Shown here piece after piece: positions 33,229-34,051 of a DNA stretch of 34,051 bases. Every line of letters starts with the position of its first letter. Within the stretch, counting starts at the first letter, position 1. The DNA is from 1-14-0-10-45-29 sp964532715 (GTDB lineage Archaea; Micrarchaeota; Micrarchaeia; Anstonellales; Anstonellaceae). The notes under the pieces are model-generated. The model was not told the origin of the DNA, did no database searches, and saw nothing but the letters and a program-made list of their open reading frames with translations. The stretch is taken from assembly GCA_964532715.1 (NCBI GenBank), contig CAZHIX010000004.1, positions 1 to 34,051 on the forward strand, in the 5' to 3' direction. The position numbers and the translations under genes were made by a program.

Positions 33229-33729
33229 CTAAATTCGTATCTCTCCCTCATCCTCTCTTCCTTGTCGTCTTCCTGTTCCTGCGCGCTCAATCAATTTTTG
33301 AGGGCTTTTAATAATCCAAATTGCATTATGAACATGTTTTCTAATGCGATTATTTGTTATTGAAAATAAATTTTTTTCATCTACCACTTCATCCTTTTTT
33401 GACTCACTCATATGTACAAAAACCTCAATTATATGTTTTGAGTGTTTTAGCATAACATTTTGAATGGCCATACTTGATTCGTGTGCGCAAACCGCATCTA
33501 TTGGTTCTGCTCCAACCATCCCTAATGCCATTACAATATCGCAGTTTTCTTTCTCAAAAAGAATCTGACATTCAACTGCCAAGTCTTTTATTCCCGGAAC
33601 TGTAGTGCGAATGATATTAATCTGTTCTTGTGAATATTCAGAGCTCTTTTTAATGTGCTCAATTTCATCAAGCGCAATTTTACCCATATTCACGCGCGCA
33701 AAAGTTGTATCCACTATACCAAGTTTCAT
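33229..33729 (-). CDS. ribC: Archaeal-type riboflavin synthase (RibC)
   Basis: Dismutation of two lumazine molecules to riboflavin by the archaeal pentameric enzyme, which is related to lumazine synthase and not to bacterial RibE. Conserved pieces are GIVDTTFARVNMG, IIRTTVPGIKDLAVECQ, MALGMVGAEPID and HESSMAIQNVM. The protein has 166 residues; the last 25 or so (RAGTGRRQGREDEGEIRI) form a basic then acidic tail. It is the first gene of the riboflavin operon. The 213 bp upstream contain three 23-bp direct repeats and a 10-bp inverted repeat. Confidence 0.96.
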   Translation of the reverse strand: MKLGIVDTTFARVNMGKIALDEIEHIKKSSEYSQEQINIIRTTVPGIKDLAVECQILFEKENCDIVMALGMVGAEPIDAVCAHESSMAIQNVMLKHSKHIIEVFVHMSESKKDEVVDEKNLFSITNNRIRKHVHNAIWIIKSPQKLIERAGTGRRQGREDEGEIRI

Positions 33730-33823
33730 GTCTATATAATAAAAAACGATTAATTAAAGCATATGTGCTATTCTGATATGCTCTCAGGTAGATTTTTTTC
33801 ATTTGAAGTGCACATATAGTCCG

Positions 33824-33892
33824 CATTACTAATATACACTTCTTGTCATTACTAATACCTAATAGTTGTCATTACTAATATACAAACGTATA
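33824..33892. repeat. Three 23-bp direct repeats upstream of ribC
   Basis: CATTACTAATA begins at 33824, 33847 and 33870, exactly 23 bp apart; copies 1 and 3 also share the next three bases (TAC), copy 2 differs there, and copies 1 and 2 both end in TTGT. A related inverted element (TTTAGTAATAT) follows the third copy. They lie about 95-165 bp before the ribC start. They could be an operator array; iteron-like repeats are another reading. Confidence 0.75.
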
Positions 33893-33930
33893 TTTTAGTA
33901 ATATAAACTAGTCTATCTACACGTTTGTAT
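33880..33930. repeat. 10-bp inverted repeat between ribC and the right-edge gene
   Basis: ATACAAACGT (33880-33889) and ACGTTTGTAT (33921-33930) are perfect reverse complements separated by 31 bp. The left arm starts inside the third direct repeat. Possible operator or hairpin downstream of the partial gene at the right edge. Confidence 0.6.
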
Positions 33931-33942
33931 GTCTTGTGCATT

Positions 33943-34051
33943 CTACTTTTCTGTTCTTTTCCTATACTCTAATCCCTTGGATACTATCTCGTATCCGTCT
34001 ATCAATGCAAAACCATTGTGTTTGCAGTATTTAGCTACATTCTCAAAACTT
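33943..34051 (-). CDS. C-terminal fragment of an unknown gene cut by the window edge
   Basis: On the minus strand the right edge reads an open frame of 35 residues (SFENVAKYCKHNGFALIDGY, then a basic end YRKRTEK) to TAG at 33943-33945. The amphipathic pattern and continuous frame support real coding sequence. No family can be named from so little. It would be the gene preceding ribC on the same strand, separated by the repeat block. Confidence 0.6.
   Translation of the reverse strand, partial: SFENVAKYCKHNGFALIDGYEIVSKGLEYRKRTEK

Noticed and set aside
33824..33892. CRISPR array in the 23-bp repeats
   Set aside because: The repeated core is only about 11-14 bp with intervals too short for spacers, there are just three copies, and no cas gene is nearby.
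33730..33942. FMN (RFN) riboswitch upstream of the riboflavin operon
   Set aside because: None of the conserved RFN core segments can be seen, and this riboswitch class is bacterial.

Overview
The window is AT-rich archaeal chromosome with short intergenic gaps. Archaeal identity rests on ribosomal protein S8e, diphthamide synthase Dph2, the KEOPS subunit Cgi121, FEN1, MBF1, archaeal-type riboflavin synthase and CTP-dependent riboflavin kinase, an archaeal/eukaryotic-type TrpRS, a class III signal-peptide pilin and a KaiC-like ATPase. Several genes look bacterial: UvrABC, ThrRS with TGS and HxxxH editing domains, RibD and GTP cyclohydrolase II. The mixture, small proteins and many unrecognised products suggest a small-genome (DPANN-like) lineage, but I cannot name the phylum. 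A 10-N scaffold gap shows the sequence is a draft assembly.

Layout: 1-1379 holds the C-terminal part of PEP synthase. 1498-3237 is a Kef-type antiporter interrupted by one in-frame TAA. 3284-4195 is dph2. On the minus strand, uvrB, uvrA and uvrC fill 10901-4240, followed upstream by the only long gap (10902-11586), which holds short hairpins and a doubtful 57-codon ORF. A divergent pair follows (11587-14481): a winged-helix/coiled-coil protein and a protein with four tandem winged-helix-like repeats, both unrecognised. Then come cgi121, rps8e, a TctA/DUF112-like permease and a membrane-anchored OB-fold protein on the minus strand, the last two separated by an 80-bp tandem duplication.

23214-17437 reads as a minus-strand series: site-2 protease, TPR protein (split by the N gap), thrS, SemiSWEET, CDP-alcohol phosphatidyltransferase and a helical-repeat protein. 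Plus-strand mbf1, fen and a ZIP transporter follow, with a 64-bp tandem repeat starting at the fen stop codon. The remainder is minus strand: ribK, a pilin and a membrane protein; then a 173-aa unknown protein, a KaiC-like ATPase with an altered Walker A, and trpS; then ribC-ribH-ribA-ribD. Upstream of ribC lie three 23-bp direct repeats and a long inverted repeat. The right edge cuts an unknown gene.

Functional themes are nucleotide excision repair, riboflavin/FMN synthesis (all steps suggested except the 3,4-dihydroxy-2-butanone 4-phosphate branch and the phosphatase), translation factors and membrane transport. The least explained items are the divergent wHTH pair (11587-14481), the KaiC-like/173-aa pair (29364-30628), the alternative hairpins between thrS and SemiSWEET, and the repeat block before ribC.
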